From Alphaproteobacteria bacterium (GTDB lineage: Bacteria; Pseudomonadota; Alphaproteobacteria; Rhodospirillales; Casp-alpha2): DNA of 64,000 nt. Shown piece by piece: positions 54,408 through 62,895 of the stretch. Below the pieces are notes generated by a model that saw only the letters and a list, made by a program, of their open reading frames with translations, ran no database searches and was not told where the DNA came from. The translations under genes and the position numbers were made by a program. How positions within the stretch are numbered: position 1 is the stretch's first letter; every line of letters starts with the position of its first letter. The stretch lies in assembly GCA_024279135.1 (NCBI GenBank), contig JAJRRU010000003.1, forward strand, positions 124,001 to 188,000. The letters run 5' to 3'.

Positions 54408-55694
54408 TCATTGCGTAATGTCATTAAGGGCGGCGTGAAACCGGTCCATAAAATCGTCGACGGCTGTCTCGTCATGGGCCAGACTCAGATAGAGCTTGGT
54501 GCCCATGGGGTTAAGGAATACCCGGCGCCGGAACAGGGCCAGCATTAAGGCCCGGCCTTTTTTACGGTCACCTTTGATGGTCGAGCGATAGTCGAAAACC
54601 GGGTCGGGTGAGAACACTACCTGGGCCAGCGGGCCGTCGCCGATGATCTGGCCGGTGATGTCTCGGTCCGTCAGGGCTTTGGCCATCTTGTCACGCAAGG
54701 ATTGTCCCAGACCATGCAGGTGTTCATAGGTACCGGGCTGGCGAAAGACAGCCAGGGTCGCATTGGCTGCGGCTGTGGAAACCGGGTTGCCGCCAAGGGT
54801 CGAAGCCATCCAGACATAATCATCGCCGCCGATGCGGTTTTCATTGACCATTTCCATAATATCGGTCCGTCCACCAAATGCGCCGATGGGATAGCCGCCG
54901 CCCAGGGCCTTGCCATAGGCGATCAGGTCGGGTTTGACGCCGTAATATTCCTGCGCCCCGCCATAGGCCAGACGGAAACCGGTGACGACTTCATCGAAAA
55001 TCAGCAGTACACCAAATTCATCGGCTGCGGCGCGAACGGCTTGCAGGTAACCGTCTTGGGGTGGGGTGCAGCGCTGCAAGGGTTCCATGAGAATGGCCGC
55101 GATCTCTGTTTTGTATTCGCTCAGGATCGAGCGCAGGGCGGCAATATCATTGTACGGGGCCACCAATAACTGGCGGGCCGCCGCCGGGGTCCCCGCACTG
55201 GTCAGTTCGGGTGTTGGAAAATTTGTCTTGCCCGTGGCAAACAGACTGGTCACACCGGCTTCGTTGGCCCCGTGGTAGGCACCTTCGAATTTGAGGATTT
55301 TCTCGGCCCCCGTGAAGGCCCGTGCCAGTCGTTGACAATACATGGTCGCCTCGGTGCCCGATGCACAGAACCGAAGTTTTTCAGCCGCCGGGGATATGCG
55401 GCAAATTTCTTCAGCTAACGCCAGTGAATGGGTGTTCAGATAGGCGAAGTTCGAGCCCTGGGTGGCTTGGGCCGTGACAGCCTCGACGATCTCAGGGCGG
55501 GCATGGCCGACCAGAACCGAGCCCCAGCCCATGGACATGTCCAGATATTCTTCGCCTTTGTCAGTCCACAGACGGCACCCCTGAGCTTTTTGCATGACCA
55601 CAATCTGGTCTGTGGGGAACCCGAATTCCCCATTGGCGACACCGCCGGGGAAAACATCCAATACGCGCGGATCGGTGGTCTCTATTTGCTTCAT
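54408..55694 (-). CDS. Class III aminotransferase, glutamate-1-semialdehyde-aminomutase-like
   Basis: 428 residues and PLP-dependent. LLIFDEVVTGFR carries the PLP-contacting Asp. The Schiff-base Lys lies in IAYGKALGGGYPIGAFGG near residue 262. GSVLVGHARPEIVEAV and RFCASGTEATMYCQRLARAFTG fit the HemL-like branch. Neighbours are transporters and there is no haem gene, so a role other than tetrapyrrole synthesis is plausible. Confidence 0.87.
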   Translation of the reverse strand: MKQIETTDPRVLDVFPGGVANGEFGFPTDQIVVMQKAQGCRLWTDKGEEYLDMSMGWGSVLVGHARPEIVEAVTAQATQGSNFAYLNTHSLALAEEICRISPAAEKLRFCASGTEATMYCQRLARAFTGAEKILKFEGAYHGANEAGVTSLFATGKTNFPTPELTSAGTPAAARQLLVAPYNDIAALRSILSEYKTEIAAILMEPLQRCTPPQDGYLQAVRAAADEFGVLLIFDEVVTGFRLAYGGAQEYYGVKPDLIAYGKALGGGYPIGAFGGRTDIMEMVNENRIGGDDYVWMASTLGGNPVSTAAANATLAVFRQPGTYEHLHGLGQSLRDKMAKALTDRDITGQIIGDGPLAQVVFSPDPVFDYRSTIKGDRKKGRALMLALFRRRVFLNPMGTKLYLSLAHDETAVDDFMDRFHAALNDITQ

Positions 55695-55718
55695 GATGTG
55701 GTTCTTGTGTTTTGAGTG

Positions 55719-56315
55719 TTATAGAAAAAGCTCGCCTTGTGGCGGCGGATCGACAGCATCTTCCATAACACAAAGATCATTGCCTTCATAAGGTTTAAGT
55801 AGCCTGGCGGCATTATTAAATGTCACACCGGGATCGAGCCACGCCGTTTCGGCTGATCGTGACAGGATAACGGGCATCCGCCCATGCACCGGGGCCATGA
55901 TCTGATTGGCCGCACAGGTGATAATGGTAAAGTGCGTGTCGCTCATCAGTCCGGCAAAACCCATGAAGGCGGGCTGATCCTGATCAGTCAGAAAAATACG
56001 GTTGCGATAGCTTGATTTACCGTCTTTTCGCCATTCGAGGAACAGGGTCGCCGGGACAATACAGCGGTGCTCCAGAAAGGGCTGGAAACTGGGTTTTTCA
56101 GACAGTGTCTCTGCCCGCGCATTATACAGTGGCTTGGCGTCCCAGGTTGCCGGAAACCCCCATGACAGCAGTCGAACCACGCGAGATGGTTCTATCACAA
56201 CAGCCATGTCCGTTGGTTTGGTTTCTGTATTATGGGGTCTGGTAAGTTCACCCGATACATCAAACCGTTGCTTGATTTTGCTGGTCTTGGCATCAAGTTC
56301 AAAACGACTACACAT
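55719..56315 (-). CDS. SRAP-domain protein (YedK/HMCES-like)
   Basis: 198 residues. The catalytic Cys2 directly follows the initiator Met (MCSRFELD), as needed for the thiazolidine crosslink with abasic sites in single-stranded DNA. Further active-site blocks are NARAETLSEKPSF, RCIVPATLFLEW and HGRMPVIL. It protects abasic sites at replication forks. It is 24 bases upstream of the aminotransferase gene. Confidence 0.93.
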   Translation of the reverse strand: MCSRFELDAKTSKIKQRFDVSGELTRPHNTETKPTDMAVVIEPSRVVRLLSWGFPATWDAKPLYNARAETLSEKPSFQPFLEHRCIVPATLFLEWRKDGKSSYRNRIFLTDQDQPAFMGFAGLMSDTHFTIITCAANQIMAPVHGRMPVILSRSAETAWLDPGVTFNNAARLLKPYEGNDLCVMEDAVDPPPQGELFL

Positions 56316-56391
56316 TATCAGAACCTCTGGGCTTGGTCCGGGGTGATTAAAGACGCTGGTATCTGGTCTCAGTTTAGCCTAATTTCAGGTT

Positions 56392-57132
56392 ATGAGTGAA
56401 GACCGTAAAACAGTTATTATTACCGGCGCCAGCCGCGGTATCGGGCACTATACGGCCCGCTGCTTTCTCGATCGCGGGTGGCGGATTATTACTTGTTCGC
56501 GCGATGCGGTTCCCGAGGAATGTCTGCGCGATAAAAACTGGACCTGTCATTTGCCCACCGATCTGGGTGATGGAGACAGTGTCCTGTCTTTCATCGATCA
56601 GGTCAACGAGATCGTCGGGGACGGGGCAATTCATGCGTTGGTGAACAATGCGGGTATGTCGCCCAAAACGCCCTACAAGGAACGCCTTGGCTGTCTGAAT
56701 GGGGATCTCGATGCGTGGAAAGACGTGTTTGAGATTAATTTTTATGCCGCCCTGCGCCTGAGCCGCGGATTTGCCGCTGCCCTGCACCGGGGCAAAGGGG
56801 CGATTGTCAATGTGACGTCCATAGCGGGCCACAAGATACATCCCTTCGCAGGTTCAGCCTATTCCATCTCAAAGGCCGCATTATCCGCCCTGACCCGGGA
56901 AATGGCCGATGAATTTGCCGCTCTGGACGTGCGGGTTAATGCGGTGGCTCCCGGTGAGATCGAAACCGATATGATCGAGCCCGAATACGAGGCCCTGATC
57001 CCGCGTATACCGCTTGATCGCATGGGCTCGCCGGCCGATGTGGCCGGGACGATCTATTACCTGTGTTCGGACGATGCCAGTTATGTTACCGGCACGGAGA
57101 TTTGGGTAACCGGTGGTCAACACCTGTTCTGA
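56392..57132 (+). CDS. Classical short-chain dehydrogenase/reductase
   Basis: 246 residues. TGASRGIG binds NAD(P), NNAG is at about 84-87, and the catalytic set is Ser in NVTSIAG, Tyr and Lys in YSISK. It ends with the usual VTGTEIWVTGGQH. The substrate is unknown. Unlike the SDR at 10874 it has an intact active site. Confidence 0.9.
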   Translation: MSEDRKTVIITGASRGIGHYTARCFLDRGWRIITCSRDAVPEECLRDKNWTCHLPTDLGDGDSVLSFIDQVNEIVGDGAIHALVNNAGMSPKTPYKERLGCLNGDLDAWKDVFEINFYAALRLSRGFAAALHRGKGAIVNVTSIAGHKIHPFAGSAYSISKAALSALTREMADEFAALDVRVNAVAPGEIETDMIEPEYEALIPRIPLDRMGSPADVAGTIYYLCSDDASYVTGTEIWVTGGQHLF

Positions 57133-57290
57133 CCCCCCATCAGCGCGAAATCTGCACCAGATATGGTGTTTATCCACAGAAATCAGACTATATTTGCCAT
57201 ATCTGCTTCCATGAGTCGGGTCATGTGTGTAAGATATGGCAGCCTGCGGGCCTTGATTTTAACCCATAAACCAGATGATGAGGCAGTGTG

Positions 57291-60200
57291 ATGGCGGATA
57301 AACCCACCAACACGGGAAACGTACAGAAACCCACCAAGGTTGATAATAATTCAAGCGACGCGGATAAAATACGCCGCGAGGGAGGCTATGATCACGCACT
57401 CAAAGGCGGTCTCGGTGATGGCCTGACGGCTGATTTTGAGCGGATCGGAGCGGATATTACCACACCGCTGGTCGGCCAGGATTGGCAACCGCCATTCCTG
57501 ATGCGTTATCATATTCCGGTATATATTGGAGTCTTACTGAGCCTTGGTTGGGCATACCTGTCCTATGGGGGGATCGAGTTATATCTGGGCTGGGGAAATC
57601 TGAATATATTATTGCCCCACGAAATGGGTGGTCTGGCCGTTGGTGTGGTGACACCCCTGGCGTTGCTGTGGATGGTCGTGGCTTTCTTTGAACGGGGCCG
57701 TTCGTTGCGATTTGAAACGGAATCCCTGCGCTGGCAATTAAAACAACTGGCCTTTCCGGGCGAACAGGCCGAAGAGCGTCTGCGTTCCATCACCGATTCC
57801 CTGCGCCAGCAAGCCCAGGATTTAACCAAGGCATCAGATACGGCGTCCAGTCAGGCCGCCACGGCTGCCGATGAAGTCAGACGCCGTTCCATCGAGCTTT
57901 CCCAGGTTTCGGAAGATGCCGATTTACGGGCGCGAGCCGTCTCAGAAGCCCTGAAACGTCAGACCGAAGACCTGCGTGATGTCTCGGGCCGAGCGGTTGA
58001 ACGGGCACGTGAAGTGGGTGATACCTTGTATGAACGCTCGCAAAACCTTGTGACGTCTTCTGACCGGGCCTCTGCGCGGGCTGAGACACTGAACGAAACA
58101 TTGCGCGAGCGCAGCCAGGATATGTTGGAAATCGTGAGCCAGGCAACCACCAGCACGGAGCAGACAACCCAGAATTTTGTCGAACGTGGTGAACGTTTTG
58201 CCGATGTGGTTCGCGAAACCATCAGCCACACATCCCAGGTGGGCGAGGCCCTGTCAGAAAAATCTGATGCCCTGGTGGCCCATGTCCGCGAAGCTTCGGA
58301 GAATTTCGATATCAGTATCAAATCCATCGCCGAGTATTCAGAGGAATTTGAGCGTCGCAGTGAAAATACCGCCCGACAAACCGAACTACTCAACTCCATG
58401 CTCGCAAACCAGAAAGATGCCCTGGACGAAGCGGCTGATAATTTACAAAACAAGGCGCATGACATTGAAGGCTCAATGGGGCGTCAGACAGATGATTTGC
58501 GTAGCGTGACGGACCACGCTCTTGAACGTGCTATTGAGGCCGGTGAAATGCTCAGCGAGCAGACCCAAAACATGGCGGTATCGTCGAACCGGGTTGCTGA
58601 AAATACCAACGCCCTGAATGACACCTTGCAGGAACGCAGCCGTGAACTGCTTGAGGTTGCCGCCCAGGCAACCGCCCATACGCAAAAAACCACCGATGTA
58701 TTCGTTGAACGCGGCGATCATTTTGCCGCGGTCATTAATGAAGCTCTCAGCCGTTCTGAACATGTAGGCACCCAATTATCCTATCAGGCCGATGCTCTGT
58801 TAGGCCATGTCCAGGGTGCTGCGGATCATTTTGATGAGAGTACAAAATCTATCGTAAAACATTCGGCAGAAATGGAACGACAAGGCGAGGCGGCGTTGCA
58901 ACAATCTGAAATGCTGAAGGGTATGCTCAGTGATCAGCAATCCACCCTGGGCGAAGCAGCCGAACAGATGAGCCGTAAGGCCAATGAGATTGAAGGATCA
59001 TTGGGACGCCAGACCGAATCCTTGCGCGATACCACCGAAGTTATCTCGGAAACCGTTCGTGACACGGTTAATGATCTGGAACGCACGACCCGTAATTTAC
59101 AGGGCGCTACCTTGCGTGCCAGCGACCGGGTACGGGTTGTCGGTGATGAGTTTCGCCGCCGCATAGCCGAGGTCAATACCATTACCAAAGACGCCGAAAC
59201 CGGCGTATCGGCCGTGACATCGGTGCTTGAAGGCAGTGCAGAGAGTCTGGCGACCATCAGTGATCGGGTTATTGGCGAAATGGACCGGGTCGGTGATGAA
59301 TTACAGAAACGGGCTAATCAACTGGATGTGGCATCAAGCGAGGCCTCCGTACGTGTTCGCAGTTCAACTGAAACCCTGGCCCAGCAGGCCACAGATATTG
59401 AGCGCATTGCCAATGCAACGGAATCCCGCCTGTCCGAGGTGGGCAATACCCTGCGCGAGCGTTCAACGGAACTGGACGGGGCAACGGAACGGGCCGAATT
59501 CAGGATCGGCAAACTCAATACGGAATATCGCCAGCAGGTCGAGACGCTGGAAAATGCCACGGAGCGTGGCATTGCCCATGTCCAGAAAGCGACCCACAAT
59601 CTACGCCTTTCCACGAACACCATCACCGCTTCATCAAGCCAGACCCGTGATGTGGTGGATGGATTCCGTGGCCAGCTTGATGATATGGGCCAGATGGCCG
59701 AACATTTGACGACCCGCCTTCAGGAACTGGGCCAGACGGTCGGTGAGCGATCCCAGGAAATGAAGCATCAATCCAGTGAAATGCTCAACCGTGTGTCCAG
59801 TGCCAATGCATCGTTGGGCGATCATGGTAAACGGTTGGTTGAATTATCGGATCACCTGACCTATACGGCTGAAAAAGGCATGGCTGGTTTTGTCACTCAC
59901 GCCGATGAACTGACCATGACAACCGATAAGGTGGAAGGCCGGCTTGAAGGCATTTCCAGCGTGATCAGGAGCCATCTCGGCGGATTGCTGTCTTCGGCAG
60001 ATACCGCGGCTTCAAGCATTACATCGTTGGGTGACATGCTGGAGACCAGAACCGGTGATGTAACCCGCAGCACCGATGCCGCCGTACAGGAAATTGGCCG
60101 ACTGGATGATAGTTTGCGTCAATCATCGCGGGAACTTATTTCATCATCGGATCGCTCCGCCAGGCTTTTGGGGCTTGTGGGCGATGCCTTCGACAAACAG

Positions 60201-62000
60201 GTGTCGGGCTTGAATACGGCGACCGATGCGGCGACCATGCGAGTTACCGAGTTGACGTCACGGGTCCATGATGAAGCTGCGTCTATCGAACAGAGCATTA
60301 ATGCGACCGAACAACAGATGACCAAATCGGGCGAGAGCATGATTGTTCATGCCAAACAGCTCGAAGACATCAGCGAAGCCGCCTCTGCCCGCATCAAACG
60401 TGTCAATGATGCCCTGCAATCCAATATCACCGAGATTTCAAGAGCAGCCAAGGTTGCCGTACAGGCCGTCGGTATAACGGGGACTACAGCGCGTGATGAA
60501 CTGGCCAGGACAACCACCGTATCGGATGATGCCAGCGAACGGCTGAAGGCCGTAACGGAGTCCATAAAGCACTATGCCGCTAATCTGGATGTCACTCTGG
60601 GTCAGTCGGAAAACAAACTTTCCCAGGTCGGTGAATTGTTGCAGACCCGTTCGAATCAACTGGACGAAACATATGAACGGGCGGTACAGAATGTGCAAAC
60701 ATTCAGCGCCCAGCTTCATGAACAATCCGTTGGCATCCAGGATGTCACGAGCAGCGCGTCCGAACGCCTGGAGAGCGTTGCCCTGGCCTTGCGTGAACGC
60801 AGCGTTGAAATCGATCTGGCTGTGGATAAGGCCAGCAAATTACTGGCCAGTGTCAATTCTGCGTTGCACGTGCAATCCAGCGATCTCAGCAGCACGTCTG
60901 AGCGGGCGGCATTGCATATGTCATCTGCCCGCGAAGACCTGAAACAGCAATCCTCGGAACTGGATATCACGGCGGCAAAAACGGCTGAAAGCGTCCGTGA
61001 AATCGGCCTGGCCCTGACTGCCCGGGTCGAGGAACTGGGCAAGGCCTCACTCACTACCAGCACCAGTCTGGCGGCCGCCTCGAAAATTATTGATATGCGT
61101 TCCAATGCCGTTGAAGAGACTTCCAAGCGGGCCGTTAACAGCCTGAACGGGGTTAGCGCGACCTTGTTGGCAAGCGCCAATGAGACCGTCGAGTCCATTG
61201 ATACAAGCACCAGCAAACTCACAGAAGCCGCCAAACAATTGCTCGACAACGCCATGAACACCGATACGCTGACAACCCAGATTTCGGGCAAGATGGTGAC
61301 GGCCAGTCATACGCTCAATCAACATATCCAGGGCGTCAGTGGAGCCGCCGGCAAGGCCGAAGAAAACCTGTCCAAAATGAGCCGGGTTGCCGTTTCCCGG
61401 CAACAGGAACTGGTCGCCGCTTCAGAAGATGCCTCGCGGCGATTAAAGGGCTGGGATCAGCGGGTCAAATCACACGCCGAAACCCTGCAAAACACCTCAC
61501 GTGCTGTCCTGAAACAGGTCGAACGGGCGTCATTGACCATGCAGAAACGCTCCGGCGAATTGCGTACGGTATCCGATGATGTGGCGGCGATGCTAAGCGA
61601 ATTGCGCGAACGTTCCGAACTGGTCGGTCAGGATGATTTCCTGCGCCATGCCACGTTTGTTATGGAGCGATTGCAATCTCTTGCCGTCGATATGAACAGG
61701 TTGCTTGAAACCGAAGTCACCGAAGAGGACTGGCGACGCTATAATCGCGGGGAACGCAGCATCTTCGTGCGGAAAATCCTTGGCTTCCGCGAAAAAAGCA
61801 AGCTGGCCGTTATCCGCGACCATTATCAGGAAGATCACGATTTCCGCAATTATGTCACCCGCTACCTGAAACAGTTCCATGCATTGGTCGAAGATTCCAG
61901 AAAGCGCGATCAGGATAATGTAATGAACACCATCTTGCTGTCATCGGATATGGGTAAGTTGTTTATGCTGTTGAACCGGGCACTGGGACGCGAGGAATAA
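57291..62000 (+). CDS. Giant membrane-anchored coiled-coil protein with 25-residue periodicity
   Basis: 1569 residues from ATG 57291, with GAGG about 7 bases upstream. Residues 1-70 are hydrophilic, and two membrane helices lie near 74-93 and 111-133. Residues about 150-1445 form a long helical rod rich in Ser, Glu, Ala and Gln. A 25-residue unit recurs with conserved Leu, an RS pair and an Ala/Arg half (L..RS..L...A..A..R...). Residues 228-402 and 403-577 are a 175-residue super-repeat, that is seven units. Residues about 1445-1569 look globular and charged. The plan resembles TipN-like alphaproteobacterial polarity or scaffold proteins, but the identity is not established. The convergent GDCCVxC gene abuts its stop. 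Confidence 0.85.
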   Translation: MADKPTNTGNVQKPTKVDNNSSDADKIRREGGYDHALKGGLGDGLTADFERIGADITTPLVGQDWQPPFLMRYHIPVYIGVLLSLGWAYLSYGGIELYLGWGNLNILLPHEMGGLAVGVVTPLALLWMVVAFFERGRSLRFETESLRWQLKQLAFPGEQAEERLRSITDSLRQQAQDLTKASDTASSQAATAADEVRRRSIELSQVSEDADLRARAVSEALKRQTEDLRDVSGRAVERAREVGDTLYERSQNLVTSSDRASARAETLNETLRERSQDMLEIVSQATTSTEQTTQNFVERGERFADVVRETISHTSQVGEALSEKSDALVAHVREASENFDISIKSIAEYSEEFERRSENTARQTELLNSMLANQKDALDEAADNLQNKAHDIEGSMGRQTDDLRSVTDHALERAIEAGEMLSEQTQNMAVSSNRVAENTNALNDTLQERSRELLEVAAQATAHTQKTTDVFVERGDHFAAVINEALSRSEHVGTQLSYQADALLGHVQGAADHFDESTKSIVKHSAEMERQGEAALQQSEMLKGMLSDQQSTLGEAAEQMSRKANEIEGSLGRQTESLRDTTEVISETVRDTVNDLERTTRNLQGATLRASDRVRVVGDEFRRRIAEVNTITKDAETGVSAVTSVLEGSAESLATISDRVIGEMDRVGDELQKRANQLDVASSEASVRVRSSTETLAQQATDIERIANATESRLSEVGNTLRERSTELDGATERAEFRIGKLNTEYRQQVETLENATERGIAHVQKATHNLRLSTNTITASSSQTRDVVDGFRGQLDDMGQMAEHLTTRLQELGQTVGERSQEMKHQSSEMLNRVSSANASLGDHGKRLVELSDHLTYTAEKGMAGFVTHADELTMTTDKVEGRLEGISSVIRSHLGGLLSSADTAASSITSLGDMLETRTGDVTRSTDAAVQEIGRLDDSLRQSSRELISSSDRSARLLGLVGDAFDKQVSGLNTATDAATMRVTELTSRVHDEAASIEQSINATEQQMTKSGESMIVHAKQLEDISEAASARIKRVNDALQSNITEISRAAKVAVQAVGITGTTARDELARTTTVSDDASERLKAVTESIKHYAANLDVTLGQSENKLSQVGELLQTRSNQLDETYERAVQNVQTFSAQLHEQSVGIQDVTSSASERLESVALALRERSVEIDLAVDKASKLLASVNSALHVQSSDLSSTSERAALHMSSAREDLKQQSSELDITAAKTAESVREIGLALTARVEELGKASLTTSTSLAAASKIIDMRSNAVEETSKRAVNSLNGVSATLLASANETVESIDTSTSKLTEAAKQLLDNAMNTDTLTTQISGKMVTASHTLNQHIQGVSGAAGKAEENLSKMSRVAVSRQQELVAASEDASRRLKGWDQRVKSHAETLQNTSRAVLKQVERASLTMQKRSGELRTVSDDVAAMLSELRERSELVGQDDFLRHATFVMERLQSLAVDMNRLLETEVTEEDWRRYNRGERSIFVRKILGFREKSKLAVIRDHYQEDHDFRNYVTRYLKQFHALVEDSRKRDQDNVMNTILLSSDMGKLFMLLNRALGREE
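57972..59021 (+). repeat. Two 525-base in-frame repeats inside the coiled-coil gene
   Basis: Unit one (57972-58496) and unit two (58497-59021) encode 175 residues each in direct succession. By hand alignment without gaps about 80 of 175 residues are identical. Shared landmarks are ERSQ/ERSR, a TT..FVERG segment, SDALV/ADALL and EGS.GRQT at the ends. A third unit begins at 59022 and soon diverges. Confidence 0.85.
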
Positions 62001-62216
62001 TCAGCAACAAACCCCGTCAGTGGCCTGAATAGGCGGGCAGGGGTTTGTTCCAAAGGAGCAATAGACACAACAGTCACCCTTCAAAGGACGCAACACGGCA
62101 CCGCATCCCTTGCAGTCATAGAAAAACTGACAGGCATCGGTTGGCATGGTCTCGGTCTCTTTGTGGCCGCACTGGGGACAGGTAATGGTCGATGTGGGGA
62201 TGATCTCAGGTGACAT
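62001..62216 (-). CDS. GDCCVxC-domain cysteine-rich protein
   Basis: 71 residues from ATG 62216. The cysteine groups are CPQCGHKE, CKGCG and GDCCVYC, plus a C-terminal VCC. This matches the small GDCCVxC family often found beside mercury or arsenic transport genes. Some relatives use selenocysteine, but here all positions are Cys codons. It probably binds or transfers a soft metal. Its start lies inside the 3' end of the MerF-like gene. Confidence 0.85.
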   Translation of the reverse strand: MSPEIIPTSTITCPQCGHKETETMPTDACQFFYDCKGCGAVLRPLKGDCCVYCSFGTNPCPPIQATDGVCC

Positions 62217-62418
62217 GTGATTTTTTAAGCCGCCAGATACCGATCCCCAGAATAAGCAGGAATATGGCAAGTCCGGGCAGTAAAATATAATCCAACCAGG
62301 CCAGCCAGGCCGACAGACCGACGGTGCCCAGAATAATGACCAACAGGGGTGTGAAACAGCACAACGCCATGATGGTTGATCCTATGGCACCAGTTCTAAG
62401 AGTATTTTTGTTTTTCAT
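62206..62418 (-). CDS. MerF-like small mercury transporter
   Basis: 70 residues from ATG 62418 with two membrane helices. The vicinal Cys pair lies in helix one (MALCCFTPLLV), as in MerF/MerT. LLPGLAIFLLILGIGIW is helix two. No merR, merP or merA is in the window. It overlaps the GDCCVxC gene by 11 bases, so the two are coupled. Confidence 0.85.
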   Translation of the reverse strand: MKNKNTLRTGAIGSTIMALCCFTPLLVIILGTVGLSAWLAWLDYILLPGLAIFLLILGIGIWRLKKSHVT

Positions 62419-62454
62419 GGCCTTTTTGTACCACATATCGAAATTTGCTATGAA

Positions 62455-62895
62455 TCACAATTCTGTGATTTTTCGACGTAAAGCGGCAACCGGTGTGCGT
62501 TGGTCGATGGCGTGCTGGTAAAACAGTGAAAATTCTTTCATGGCTATTTTCCATTCACCCACTGCGTCATCGCCTGTAACCATGATGGCATCAAATCCAC
62601 AGCGTTGCAGGAACAGGTACTGATCGCGGATTATATGGCCAACCGCCCTGATTTCACCCATATAGCCGTATTGCTCGCGCAGTTGTCGAGCATAACTGAA
62701 GCCGCGCCCATCACTGAAAACCGGGAATTCAATGGCTACCACCGGGATCTGGTCCAGATATTCGGCGATGCAATCGGGTGGTGTGTCGGGACCAAGCTGG
62801 ATCCCGGCGCTCTTGTCACCGTCATTTAGCCACTCCTCCACAGGGCTTACGGCAATGGGATCGGCGACTATTTCACCGTTCTTAAGCACGGTCAT
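62455..62895 (-). CDS. DUF934 protein associated with sulfite reduction
   Basis: 146 residues from ATG 62895. EEWLNDGDKSAGIQLGPDTPPDCIAEYLDQIPVVAIEFP and FSDGRGFSYARQLR mark the DUF934 family, which is regularly found beside ferredoxin-type sulfite/nitrite reductase genes. The biochemical role is not known. It overlaps the reductase gene by 14 bases, so translation is coupled. cysH would be expected nearby but is not in view. Confidence 0.88.
   Translation of the reverse strand: MTVLKNGEIVADPIAVSPVEEWLNDGDKSAGIQLGPDTPPDCIAEYLDQIPVVAIEFPVFSDGRGFSYARQLREQYGYMGEIRAVGHIIRDQYLFLQRCGFDAIMVTGDDAVGEWKIAMKEFSLFYQHAIDQRTPVAALRRKITEL

Noticed and set aside
57291-62000. Chemoreceptor (methyl-accepting protein) identity for the giant coiled-coil protein
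   Set aside because: The conserved signalling hairpin tip of chemoreceptors is not seen, there is no HAMP domain, and the 25-residue period differs from their heptads.
62001-62216. Selenocysteine in the GDCCVxC protein
   Set aside because: No in-frame TGA occurs before the true stop, and all motif positions are Cys codons.
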